From Bacteroidota bacterium (lineage in GTDB: Bacteria; Bacteroidota; Bacteroidia; Flavobacteriales; Flavobacteriaceae), in assembly GCA_947468985.1 (NCBI GenBank), contig CANINJ010000014.1, positions 1 through 14,556 of the forward strand: a stretch of DNA of 14,556 bases. The letters are read 5' to 3'. Made by a program: the position numbers and the translations under genes. The notes below the pieces were generated by a model. The model was not told where the DNA came from. It saw only the letters and a program-made list of their open reading frames with translations, and did not search any database. Shown piece by piece: positions 7,825-14,556 of the stretch; within the stretch, counting starts at the first letter, position 1; each line of letters starts with the position of its first letter.

Positions 7825-8595
7825 ATGTTACATTTAAAAATAATTATCAATTCATTTTTACTGCTACTAACTTCATTGCTTTGGGCTCAAGATTATCAAA
7901 TGGTTACTATAAAAAGGGGAGCTTATGTTCCCCTTTATGGTACCAAAAATAAAAAACCTGTGGAAGTTGATTCTTTCAAAATGGATGTTTATCCAGTTAC
8001 AAATGTTCAATATTTGCTATTTGTAAAAAAATATCCAGATTACAGTAGATCCAAAATGAAAGGTTTATTTGCCGAAAAAAGCTATTTATCACATTGGGAA
8101 ACCGAATTTAATTATGGTATAAATAACCTAAGCAATGCCCCAATTATAAATATTTCTTGGTTTGCCGCCAAAAAATATTGTGAATGCCAAGGCAAAAGAT
8201 TACCAACAATGGATGAATGGGAATATGTGGCAATGGCAGACAAATCCAGATCGGATGCACGAACAAAAGAAGAATTTAACGCCTATATTTTGGCTTGGTA
8301 TGAAAAACCTAAAACTTATGTAAATCCTGTTGGTCAAACCTTTAAAAATTATTGGGGAGTTTATGATATGCACGGATTAGTTTGGGAATGGACTGCCGAT
8401 TTCAACAGTATTTTTTTATCAGGAGAATCTCGAAAAGATAAAGACACCGATAAGAATCTGTTCTGTGGAAGCGGTTCTATAAATGCTTCCGATTTAATGA
8501 ATTATGCTGCCTTTATGCGCTATGGTTTTCGAGCTAGTTTAAAAGCACGTTTTACAACTCGTAATTTAGGATTTCGATGTGCTAAAGATTTATAA
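7825..8595 (+). CDS. NirV-like protein with formylglycine-generating-enzyme fold
   Basis: Exported 256-residue protein: signal peptide about 1-21 (ending LLWAQ), then a single FGE/SUMF1 domain. Family features in order are EVDSFKMDVYPVTNVQYLLF, INISWFAAKKYCECQGKRLP, TMDEWEYVAM, GVYDMHGLVWEWTAD and the closing TTRNLGFRCA. True formylglycine-generating enzymes have a redox Cys pair in the C-terminal part; here the matching region (after FCGSGS, through NYAAFMRYGFRAS) has none, so sulfatase activation is unlikely. NirV proteins of this fold are encoded beside nirK in several denitrifiers, with unclear function. Position in the operon, between two genes for electron and copper handling, supports a NirK maturation or assembly role, but that is inference. 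Confidence 0.83.
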   Translation: MLHLKIIINSFLLLLTSLLWAQDYQMVTIKRGAYVPLYGTKNKKPVEVDSFKMDVYPVTNVQYLLFVKKYPDYSRSKMKGLFAEKSYLSHWETEFNYGINNLSNAPIINISWFAAKKYCECQGKRLPTMDEWEYVAMADKSRSDARTKEEFNAYILAWYEKPKTYVNPVGQTFKNYWGVYDMHGLVWEWTADFNSIFLSGESRKDKDTDKNLFCGSGSINASDLMNYAAFMRYGFRASLKARFTTRNLGFRCAKDL

Positions 8596-8624
8596 TCGAA
8601 TAAAAATAATAAAAATATACAACA

Positions 8625-9224
8625 ATGAAAAAGTTAATTTTAGGATTTATGTTACTTTCAGTAGTATTACAAAGTTGCAATTCAAACAAAAATGTAAAGA
8701 AAGAAACGGAATCAAAAACAATCTCCGAATTATCAATTTACAATCTCCCAAGTAAATGGACAAATCAAAATTCTGAAAATATTGAGATGAAAGATTTAAA
8801 GGGAAAAGTTCTTGTAATGGTAATGATTTATACCTCTTGTAAATCGGCTTGCCCAAGATTAGTAGCTGATATGAGAAATATTGAAAGTCGTTTGCCGGAA
8901 AATATTAAAAAAAATGTAAAATTAGTTTTAATAAGTATTGACCCAAAAGTAGATACTCCAGAGCGTTTAAAAGCCTTTTCAATAGAAAACAAAATGGACG
9001 GGTTGCAATGGGAATTTCTAAGATCAACTGAAGAAAATACAAGAGAATTTGCTGCAATTTTGGCTGTAAACTATAAAAAAGTATCGCCAATAGAATTCTC
9101 ACATTCTAATATTATTAGCGTTTTTAATGCTAAAGGCGAATTAACATTTCAACAAGAAGGTTTGGGAGTAAACTCTGACGAAACAATAAAAAAAATTACA
9201 GAAGAAGCGGAAATACTAAATTAA
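8625..9224 (+). CDS. SCO1/SenC-family copper chaperone lipoprotein
   Basis: Thioredoxin-fold copper protein of 199 residues. The N-terminus is a lipoprotein signal with lipobox LQSC and acylated Cys18, so it should be membrane-anchored facing the periplasm. The copper motif is YTSCKSACP with Cys72 and Cys76 (CxxxC), and the third ligand is His160 in EFSHSN. LVLISIDPKVDTPERL is the typical SCO strand after the active site. SCO proteins deliver copper or keep copper sites reduced, mainly for the Cu-A centre of oxidases; here the operon position suggests NirK copper loading, or supply to a nitrous oxide reductase encoded elsewhere. It lies 29 bases after the NirV-like gene and 6 bases before the porin gene. 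Confidence 0.92.
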   Translation: MKKLILGFMLLSVVLQSCNSNKNVKKETESKTISELSIYNLPSKWTNQNSENIEMKDLKGKVLVMVMIYTSCKSACPRLVADMRNIESRLPENIKKNVKLVLISIDPKVDTPERLKAFSIENKMDGLQWEFLRSTEENTREFAAILAVNYKKVSPIEFSHSNIISVFNAKGELTFQQEGLGVNSDETIKKITEEAEILN

Positions 9225-9230
9225 AAAATT

Positions 9231-10487
9231 ATGAAACTTTTAAAATATATTTACCTAGTGATATTATTAGCAATGAATTTTGAAGCATTTGCGCAAGAAT
9301 TGGATGCTACTATTCAACTTAGACCTCGATATGAGTATAGAAATGGGATTAAAAGTCTAATGAAACCCGGAGATAAACCAACTTCATTTGTTTCGCAACG
9401 TTCCCGATTTAATTTGAATTTTAAGCAAGACAAACTGAAATTGAAATTGACTTTTCAAAATGTTCGTACTTGGGGAGATATTGCTACAACTACACAATCC
9501 GACAAAAATGGAATTGCATTATTTGAAGTATGGGCACAATATGATTTCAATGCAAACTGGAGTTCTAGAATGGGTCGCCAAGTATTATCGTATGACAATC
9601 AGAGAATTCTAGGTGAAATTGATTGGGCACAACAAGGTCAAAGTCATGACGCACTGTTGTTTTCATACCATAAAAAAAACAACCAATTGGATTTAGGTTT
9701 TGCATTTAATGCCAATACTGAAAATTTAATTGCACCAACAACTGCCTATACAACCAACTACAAATCAATGCAATATGCTTGGTATCATTCAAAAATTAAT
9801 GAATTGAATATGAGTTTGTTGTTTTTAAATACGGGTTTTGAATATGCAAATTCAAGTACTGATTTAATTGTAGATTATAAACAAACGTACGGTACTTATT
9901 TGTCGTTTAAAAATACCAAATGGGATTATAATCTTAGTTTATATGGGCAATCTGGGAAAAGTAGCGACAAAAATGTCAATGCTTTTTATGCAGGATTAAA
10001 CCTTGGATACGCTTTAGCAACAAAATTTAAAGCGACATTGGGTTACGAATTTCTTTCAGGAAAAAATCAAGATGACACGAGTACATCTATAAAATCATTC
10101 TCTCCAATTTTTGGAACAAACCACGCATTTAATGGTTATATGGATTATTTTTATGTTGGAAATCATCAAAATAGCGTCGGATTACAAGATGCCTTTTTGA
10201 AATTAAATTACACTGAAAATAAATGGCAATTTAATTTAACTCCACATTTATTCTCTGCTCCAAATACGGTTATGGATGGCGCAAATAAAATGGACAGTTA
10301 CCTTGGAACTGAAATTGATTTCACAATAAGTTATGCACTTCAAAAAGACGTTGTGGCATCCGCAGGTTATTCTCAAATGTTTGGTTCAAAAACATTGGAA
10401 AAGCTTAAAATTGGTGACGCTTCAACAACAAATAATTGGATTTGGTTAATGATTTCTATTAACCCTAAGATATTTACCTCAAAGTAA
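9231..10487 (+). CDS. Outer-membrane beta-barrel porin, alginate-export family
   Basis: Exported 418-residue protein with a signal peptide (about 1-21, ending FEAFAQ) and alternating hydrophobic strands through its whole length. The start of the mature protein (QLRPRYEYRNG, QRSRFNLNFK, FEVWAQYDF, SRMGRQVLSYDNQRILG, WAQQGQSHDALLF) matches the Alginate_exp domain common in Bacteroidota. Such barrels next to denitrification genes may admit nitrite, nitrate or other anions; the substrate cannot be read from sequence. Last gene of the nirK operon, followed 26 bases later by an intrinsic terminator. The C-terminal part of the gene is duplicated downstream as a dead fragment (10752-10927). Confidence 0.88.
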   Translation: MKLLKYIYLVILLAMNFEAFAQELDATIQLRPRYEYRNGIKSLMKPGDKPTSFVSQRSRFNLNFKQDKLKLKLTFQNVRTWGDIATTTQSDKNGIALFEVWAQYDFNANWSSRMGRQVLSYDNQRILGEIDWAQQGQSHDALLFSYHKKNNQLDLGFAFNANTENLIAPTTAYTTNYKSMQYAWYHSKINELNMSLLFLNTGFEYANSSTDLIVDYKQTYGTYLSFKNTKWDYNLSLYGQSGKSSDKNVNAFYAGLNLGYALATKFKATLGYEFLSGKNQDDTSTSIKSFSPIFGTNHAFNGYMDYFYVGNHQNSVGLQDAFLKLNYTENKWQFNLTPHLFSAPNTVMDGANKMDSYLGTEIDFTISYALQKDVVASAGYSQMFGSKTLEKLKIGDASTTNNWIWLMISINPKIFTSK

Positions 10488-10510
10488 TTTTATTGGGTTT
10501 AATAGCGTGG

Positions 10511-10542
10511 AAAGGCTGAGTTGAGGGACTCAGTCTTTTTTT
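10511..10542 (+). terminator. Intrinsic terminator of the nirK operon
   Basis: The stem GGCTGAGT (10514-10521) pairs with ACTCAGTC (10528-10535), with one G.U pair and a six-base loop. It is flanked by AAA (10511-10513) before and a run of seven T residues (10536-10542) after, so the stem can extend further. It lies 24 bases after the porin stop. On the minus strand the tail is only a few T residues, so it serves mainly the + strand. Confidence 0.88.
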
Positions 10543-10554
10543 GTGCCTAAAATA

Positions 10555-10658
10555 TTTGTTTAAAAGTTTGAATCTAACAAATCAACCACGATTAACATAC
10601 ATTTTTTAATTCAAATAATGCTACGCTAATTTTAAAATTAGATACAATTTGATTCAAG
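10555..10658 (-). pseudogene. Dead remnant of the nadB 3' end
   Basis: This stretch matches the last part of intact nadB (10995-11142). On the minus strand it reads NRG, then a stop where nadB has Gly, then FVRFKLLNK against nadB FVKFKLSN; the nadB stop codon itself is changed to AAA. A 44-base deletion after 10593, not a multiple of three, breaks the frame. Similarity fades beyond 10658. No start and no rest of the gene are present, so it cannot encode a protein. Confidence 0.85.
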
Positions 10659-10714
10659 ATATCTACGCTTGTATTCAATAAACCAAAATCACCAATTTAA
10701 GGCTGTTTTAAAAG

Positions 10715-10728
10715 ATGATAATTATCAT
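10715..10728. promoter_or_regulatory. Second CRP/FNR-like palindrome (possible orphan site)
   Basis: ATGATAATTATCAT is a perfect 14-base palindrome with the same TGAT-N4-ATCA core as the nirK operator. TTTG at 10755-10758 (in GTAATTTG, a poor TAnnTTTG match) lies at the same 36.5-base distance from its centre as in the nirK promoter. No intact gene follows on the + strand; only the dead porin fragment and the second terminator do. It could drive a short RNA of about 220 bases or be a chance palindrome in AT-rich decaying DNA. The GTAATTTG stretch also aligns with a decayed porin codon region, which weakens the promoter reading. Confidence 0.35.
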
Positions 10729-10751
10729 ATATTAAATAAATATTCAAGTCG

Positions 10752-10927
10752 TAATTTGCAGTGTTAAAAATTTATGTAATTCAAAAAGAAGTAGTTACTA
10801 CTATAGGTTATTATCAAATGTTAGATTCAAAACATTAGAAAAGCTTAAAATAAGCGACGCTTCAACAACAAATAATTGGATTTGGTTAGTGGTTTCTATT
10901 AAGACCAAGATATTTACTGCAAAGTAG
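10752..10927 (+). pseudogene. Dead 3' fragment of the alginate-export porin gene
   Basis: Translated in frame, this reads IQKEVVTTIGYYQMLDSK against LQKDVVASAGYSQMFGSK near the end of the intact porin. A one-base deletion (four A residues for five, near 10828-10831) then shifts the frame and gives a stop two codons later. After the shift the DNA again matches the porin end down to its stop codon (TAG at 10925-10927, TAA in the intact gene). An in-frame stop (TAA at 10752-10754) closes it upstream, and there is no start. It is followed by the second terminator copy. Confidence 0.84.
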
Positions 10928-10950
10928 TTTTATTGGGTTTAATAGCAGGG

Positions 10951-10982
10951 GAAGGCTGAGTTGAGGGACTTGGTCTTTTTTT
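10951..10982 (+). terminator. Second, weakened copy of the terminator
   Basis: Duplicate of the terminator at 10511-10542. The left arm GGCTGAGT (10954-10961) is unchanged, while the right arm is ACTTGGTC (10968-10975). The two base changes turn two Watson-Crick pairs into U.G and G.U wobbles, so the RNA stem still pairs over all eight positions, with three wobbles. Seven T residues (10976-10982) follow. On the minus strand the same changes give A-C mismatches, so it is a poor terminator for nadB, which ends 12 bases away. Confidence 0.6.
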
Positions 10983-10994
10983 GTGCCTAAAATT

Positions 10995-12524
10995 TTAGTT
11001 TGAAAGTTTGAATTTAACAAAACCACCACGATTGTCATTTCTATCTATTGAATTTTGAATGATAATCTTACCAATAGTAATCATGTTTTTTAATTCAAAT
11101 AATGCTACGGTAATTTGAAAATTAGATTCTATATGATTCAAGTCAATTAGCCAATCTGACAGTTGCGCTTTTGCATAGATCAAATCAGAGTCATACCTTA
11201 CAATTCCTGCGTTTTGACGCATCAAAAGCTGTACTTTTAGTTTCAATTTACCCAAATAATCCGATTTTAATATTGGTTTATTTGGCACTTCTAAATCAGT
11301 TAATACAAAATCAAAAGTTGAATCTGTATTTTCATTTTCAGATAAATAGTTGAAAATTTTATCCGAATAAACTAACGCTTCCAAAAGTGAGTTTGAGGCC
11401 AATCTATTGGCACCATGTAAACCAGTTTGAGAACATTCGCCACATGCGAATAAATTTTTTATAGAAGTTCTACCCTTTTTATCTACAATAATTCCCCCAC
11501 ATAGATAATGTTGAGCAGGAATTACAGGAATCCAATCTTTAGAAATGTCAATTTTATTGTTTTTACAACGCTCATAAATCATGGGGAAATGCTTGATAAA
11601 AGCGTTTAAATCCAAATGCGTACAATCTAAATAAACACAATCATCGCCAGTTTTTTTAAGCTCTAAATCGATACTTTGGGAAACAATATCCCGAGAAGCC
11701 AATTCGCCTCTTGAATCATACTTTTGCATAAATCGATTGCCTTTTTTTGTTTTCAAATAGGCACCAAAACCACGAACAGCTTCCGAAATTAAAAATTTAG
11801 AACCAATTGTAGTATCAAATAAAGCGGTGGGATGAAATTGTATAAATTCCATATCTTTTATTAACGCATTTGCTCGAAATGCCATCGCAATACCATCTCC
11901 TGTTGCAATTATTGGATTTGTTGTATGCCCGTAAAGATGTCCAATTCCGCCAGTTGCCAATAAAGTGAAATCGGCTTTAATACTATAAATTTTGTTCTTT
12001 TTTGGGTTTAAAACAGTAGTCCCAAAACAAATATTATTTTCCGTTATCAAATCGAGTGCAAAGTGGTAATCCAAAACCGTAATATTCTTTTTTTGATGAA
12101 TTTGAGATAAAATTGCTCTTTCAATTTCAAAACCAGTTTGGTCTTTGTGATGCACCACCCTATTTTCTGAATGACCGCCTTCTTTTCCTAAATCGAAATT
12201 TCCATTGTCGTTTTTATCAAAATTTGCACCCCAATTAATTAGTTCTTTTAATCGTTTTGGCCCTTCAGATATTACCATTTCCACGACTTCATTATCACAT
12301 AAACCATCGCCGCAAAGCAAGGTATCTTCAATATGTTTTTGATAGGAATCAAGATGGTCAACAACTATTGCGACACCACCTTGAGCGTATTTTGTATTGG
12401 ATTCTGCTTCGTTCGATTTTGTAACAATCGTGATTGTTTTATCAGGAAAACGATCGGCTATTTTTAAAGCAAATGTTAATCCAGCCACTCCAGAACCTAT
12501 AATTAAATAATTTGTAGTTGTCAT
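10995..12524 (-). CDS. nadB: L-aspartate oxidase
   Basis: Flavoenzyme oxidising L-aspartate to iminoaspartate, the first step of de novo NAD synthesis. At 509 residues it has the normal length. The FAD-binding motif GSGVAG is at 10-15. Next come TKYAQGGVAIV, EGGHSENRVVHH, IQFHPTALFD near residue 230, HYLCGGI near 340 and NRLASNSLLE near 374, which includes the conserved substrate-binding Arg. The C-terminus ends NRGGFVKFKLSN. It starts within the nadA stop (TAATG overlap at 12522-12526), so the two are translationally coupled. NadB can use O2 or fumarate as electron acceptor, which suits growth without oxygen. The last ~150 bases are duplicated downstream as a dead fragment. Confidence 0.96.
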   Translation of the reverse strand: MTTTNYLIIGSGVAGLTFALKIADRFPDKTITIVTKSNEAESNTKYAQGGVAIVVDHLDSYQKHIEDTLLCGDGLCDNEVVEMVISEGPKRLKELINWGANFDKNDNGNFDLGKEGGHSENRVVHHKDQTGFEIERAILSQIHQKKNITVLDYHFALDLITENNICFGTTVLNPKKNKIYSIKADFTLLATGGIGHLYGHTTNPIIATGDGIAMAFRANALIKDMEFIQFHPTALFDTTIGSKFLISEAVRGFGAYLKTKKGNRFMQKYDSRGELASRDIVSQSIDLELKKTGDDCVYLDCTHLDLNAFIKHFPMIYERCKNNKIDISKDWIPVIPAQHYLCGGIIVDKKGRTSIKNLFACGECSQTGLHGANRLASNSLLEALVYSDKIFNYLSENENTDSTFDFVLTDLEVPNKPILKSDYLGKLKLKVQLLMRQNAGIVRYDSDLIYAKAQLSDWLIDLNHIESNFQITVALFELKNMITIGKIIIQNSIDRNDNRGGFVKFKLSN

Positions 12525-13453
12525 TATTTTGATATTTCAAGCATTCTTTGAATTGGTTTTAATGCTTTAATTCTAATGTTTTCGGGAATACTAATTTTTG
12601 GCGATTCATTCAACAAACAATCATATACTTTTTGAAGTGTGTTCATTTTCATAAATCCACATTCGCTGCAAGCACAAGTTGTATCTTCTTTTGAAGGCGC
12701 CGGAATTAGAATTTTATTTGGTACTTCTTGCTGCATTTTATGGAGAATTCCAGCTTCTGTAGCTACAATATATTTAGAATTAGAATCGGTTTTTACAAAA
12801 TCTATCATTCCTGCAGTGGATCCAATATAACTTGCCGTTTCTAAAATATGTGTTTCTGATTCTGGATGTGCAATGATTTTTGCATCAGGATTTTTTTGAT
12901 ATAAGGCAATCAATTTATCTAATGAAAATGCTTCGTGAACAACACAAGAACCGTCCCAAAGCAACATATTTCGACCTGTTTTCTGATTGATATAATTTCC
13001 TAAATTTTTATCTGGAGCAAAAATTATTGGCTTATCTATTGGCACGGATTCCACAATTTTAATTGCATTTGAAGAAGTACAAACGATATCGCTCATCGCT
13101 TTAATTTCAGCAGAACAATTAACATAAGTAATTACTAAATGATTGGGATGCAAATCGATAAATTTCTTAAATAAATCGGGCGGACAAGAACTCGCCAACG
13201 AGCAACCCGCATTTAAATCTGGCAGAATCACCTTTTTTGTAGGGTTTAGTATTTTTGCGGTTTCTGCCATAAAATGAACTCCAGCAAAAAGTATAATATC
13301 GGCATCCGTTTTTTCAGCTTCTTGAGATAATCCCAAACTATCACCAACATAATCGGCAATTTCTTGAATAGCAGCTTCCTGATAATAATGCGCTAAAATA
13401 ACTGCATTTTTATCTTTTTTCAATTCTAATATTTGCTCTTTAATATTTTTCAT
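12524..13453 (-). CDS. nadA: Quinolinate synthase
   Basis: Iron-sulfur enzyme condensing iminoaspartate with dihydroxyacetone phosphate to quinolinate. I chose the ATG at 13453 (309 residues), because [25 protein letters not shown] matches the short NadA N-terminus (Thermotoga-like). The longer in-frame start at 13498 adds 15 unrelated residues and overlaps the upstream gene, whereas 13453 lies 22 bases after it. Family motifs are [53 protein letters not shown] and IAHPE. Cluster-ligand cysteines are in [20 protein letters not shown] and the CACSEC group before GFMKMNTL. The oxygen-sensitive 4Fe-4S cluster suits a low-oxygen lifestyle. Stop and nadB start overlap. Confidence 0.96.
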   Translation of the reverse strand: MKNIKEQILELKKDKNAVILAHYYQEAAIQEIADYVGDSLGLSQEAEKTDADIILFAGVHFMAETAKILNPTKKVILPDLNAGCSLASSCPPDLFKKFIDLHPNHLVITYVNCSAEIKAMSDIVCTSSNAIKIVESVPIDKPIIFAPDKNLGNYINQKTGRNMLLWDGSCVVHEAFSLDKLIALYQKNPDAKIIAHPESETHILETASYIGSTAGMIDFVKTDSNSKYIVATEAGILHKMQQEVPNKILIPAPSKEDTTCACSECGFMKMNTLQKVYDCLLNESPKISIPENIRIKALKPIQRMLEISK

Positions 13454-13475
13454 TTGTATTATAGATGTACTGAAA

Positions 13476-14556
13476 TTAGATTGTATCGATAGTTTCATTG
13501 GAAGAATATGCTTTTTGCAATTGTTTTAAAACGGGTAAAATAATAAGTAGTAATCCTACAAAAATACCTATACCGAAAAACAAGAAAAGGCAATAAAACC
13601 AATATAAAGAAGCTTGCATTTCAGAAAACGGAATGTCTTTTGTAAAATACATCCAATTGCTTTTTTTAATTCCAGCCATTAATAAACTAATCCAAAAAAC
13701 AAAAAAGGAAACTTTAAAAATGATAAAGCCCCATTTCAATTGCTTACTTTGAAAATTAAATGCAGGATTAATTTTAGAAACTATAAATAAAACGGAAGCC
13801 AATAAAATAGAGGTATTAATTCCAATTGTTGTTCCCATAGAATGCGCCACTGTAATATGAGTGCCATGCGTGAATAAATTTATTGCTGGGATTGAGAATA
13901 ATAATGCTAAAATTAAATTCAGAAACACCCAAATATCAGCAAGAATTAGAAATTTGAAGGGTAAGAAATATTTGATTTTGGCACTTTCTGGTAATGATTT
14001 TCTCCAAGAATAAATAATATGAAATAATATAATCCATTCGGTCATACTAATTCCATAAGCAAAATATCGAATCCAGGGAGCCGTTGGAATTATATAAACG
14101 TGATGTGCCCAACCAAACATCAAATTTATTAATCCTAAAAAGTAAAAAAAGAACGCTTCTTTATTGTTTCCAATAGCGTCATCTCCTTTTATTTTGGACA
14201 TTAAATACAAAGCAGTTCCATAAACCAACATATTCCAAGAACCTACAAATGAGCCACCTGCTTTCCATTGAATGGCCAAATCTTTTATGAAATTCTGCCT
14301 GAAATAGGGAATCAACCAAAAATAAGCTTCACTTAAATGATAGGTCATAAATACGATTCCTGTTCCCCACATCCAATAATAAACTGACCAATTGGACATT
14401 TTTCTAAATAAAGTTTTGAAATAGTTAACCCCAAATAATATCCATCCTAATAGAATTGGAAAAATAAATAATGGGGGAAATTCTAAGTATTCTCTGCCAC
14501 CCAAAATACCATTAAAATAGCAGTAATAAATTAATATTCCTGTTGAAATAAATATC
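13476..14556 (-). CDS. Divergent NorB-like heme-copper oxidase-fold membrane protein (5' end missing)
   Basis: Polytopic membrane protein; the frame is open to the right edge, so the N-terminus, with the first low-spin heme ligand, is not visible. The TTG at 14504 is not the real start. Segments align with Nor[10 protein letters not shown], then [19 protein letters not shown] against WELIMG...[14 protein letters not shown] (His pair at 14100-14105) against GTGHHY, and [15 protein letters not shown] against THGT.LTAAHGH. The His pair and the heme b3 proximal His (13842-13844) are kept. The Fe-B His of HLWVEGVWE corresponds to Gly, both catalytic glutamates are replaced (to Val and Asn), and the second low-spin heme His is Met (13836-13838). 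Function is unknown; it is unlikely to be a normal NO reductase or oxidase. It begins the visible operon with nadA and nadB. Confidence 0.82.
   Translation of the reverse strand, partial: IFISTGILIYYCYFNGILGGREYLEFPPLFIFPILLGWILFGVNYFKTLFRKMSNWSVYYWMWGTGIVFMTYHLSEAYFWLIPYFRQNFIKDLAIQWKAGGSFVGSWNMLVYGTALYLMSKIKGDDAIGNNKEAFFFYFLGLINLMFGWAHHVYIIPTAPWIRYFAYGISMTEWIILFHIIYSWRKSLPESAKIKYFLPFKFLILADIWVFLNLILALLFSIPAINLFTHGTHITVAHSMGTTIGINTSILLASVLFIVSKINPAFNFQSKQLKWGFIIFKVSFFVFWISLLMAGIKKSNWMYFTKDIPFSEMQASLYWFYCLFLFFGIGIFVGLLLIILPVLKQLQKAYSSNETIDTI

Larger units (their letters stand above)
10311..10658. repeat. Decayed tandem duplication, copy 1
   Basis: This stretch contains the porin 3' end, its terminator and a nadB 3'-end remnant. 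It is repeated at 10752-11142. The offset is 441 bases at first, 440 after a one-base deletion in copy 2, and 484 beyond base 10611 because copy 1 has lost 44 bases. By hand, 10402-10490 has 78 of 89 bases identical and 10491-10593 has 92 of 103. Upstream of about 10380 the identity falls. In this copy the porin end is intact and the nadB end is dead. Confidence 0.88.
10752..11142. repeat. Decayed tandem duplication, copy 2
   Basis: Second copy of the porin 3' end, terminator and nadB 3' end. Here the nadB end is the working one and the porin end is dead. Similarity to copy 1 is strongest from about 10842 to 11033 (roughly 88-89 percent by hand) and again at 11085-11142. The part before 10842 is weaker at the DNA level but still recognisable when translated. 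Confidence 0.87.

Noticed and set aside
10488..10994. Small unannotated gene, tRNA, CRISPR array or insertion sequence in the 507-base gap
   Set aside because: No frame with a start and coding character, no tRNA-like cloverleaf, no regularly spaced repeats and no terminal inverted repeats were seen; the gap is explained by the decayed duplication.
12524..13498. Longer nadA from the ATG at 13498
   Set aside because: The extra 15 residues do not resemble NadA and overlap the upstream gene; the ATG at 13453 matches the family N-terminus.
13476..14556. Calling the NorB-like protein a NO dismutase or a cbb3 oxidase subunit
   Set aside because: The catalytic ligands fit neither, NO dismutases known to me are longer and qNOR-like, and the N-terminus is not visible.

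Overview
The window carries a denitrification gene cluster from a low-GC member of the Bacteroidota, most likely a Flavobacteriaceae relative. That placement is an inference. It rests on the AT-rich coding sequence, the near absence of Shine-Dalgarno sites (starts sit behind A-rich leaders instead), a TAnnTTTG promoter element of the Bacteroidota type, and the types of proteins encoded. No database search was possible.

Left part (1-5837, + strand): a nitric oxide reductase operon. In order it holds norB (catalytic subunit, cut at the left edge; norC would be expected just upstream), norQ (AAA+ ATPase), norD (VWA/MIDAS protein), a hemerythrin-like plus PAS protein of the DUF438 type, norE (cytochrome oxidase subunit III-like) and a small norF-like membrane protein. 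A long stem-loop lies between norB and norQ.

Middle part (5838-10542, + strand): a nitrite reductase operon. A CRP/FNR-type palindrome and a TAnnTTTG element are spaced like a class II activated promoter in front of nirK. Copper nitrite reductase with a fused C-terminal cytochrome c comes first. It is followed by a free cytochrome c that is a close paralogue of that fused domain, a NirV-like formylglycine-generating-enzyme-fold protein, a SCO/SenC copper chaperone lipoprotein and an alginate-export-type outer-membrane porin. The operon ends at an intrinsic terminator. NirK would reduce nitrite to NO using electrons from periplasmic c-type cytochromes, SCO would supply or protect copper, and NorBC with its helpers would remove the NO.

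The 507 bp between the porin and nadB (10488-10994) has no intact gene. It is a decayed tandem duplication: the porin 3' end, terminator and nadB 3' end occur twice, about 440 bp apart. In copy 1 the nadB end is dead; in copy 2 the porin end is dead. A second CRP/FNR-like palindrome lies between them.

Right part (10995-14556, - strand): an operon read right to left. It starts with a NorB-like heme-copper-oxidase-fold protein (cut at the right edge) that lacks several canonical active-site residues, then nadA and nadB, which start quinolinate and NAD synthesis. The most unusual items are the divergent NorB-like protein, the decayed duplication, and the fused/free cytochrome c pair.
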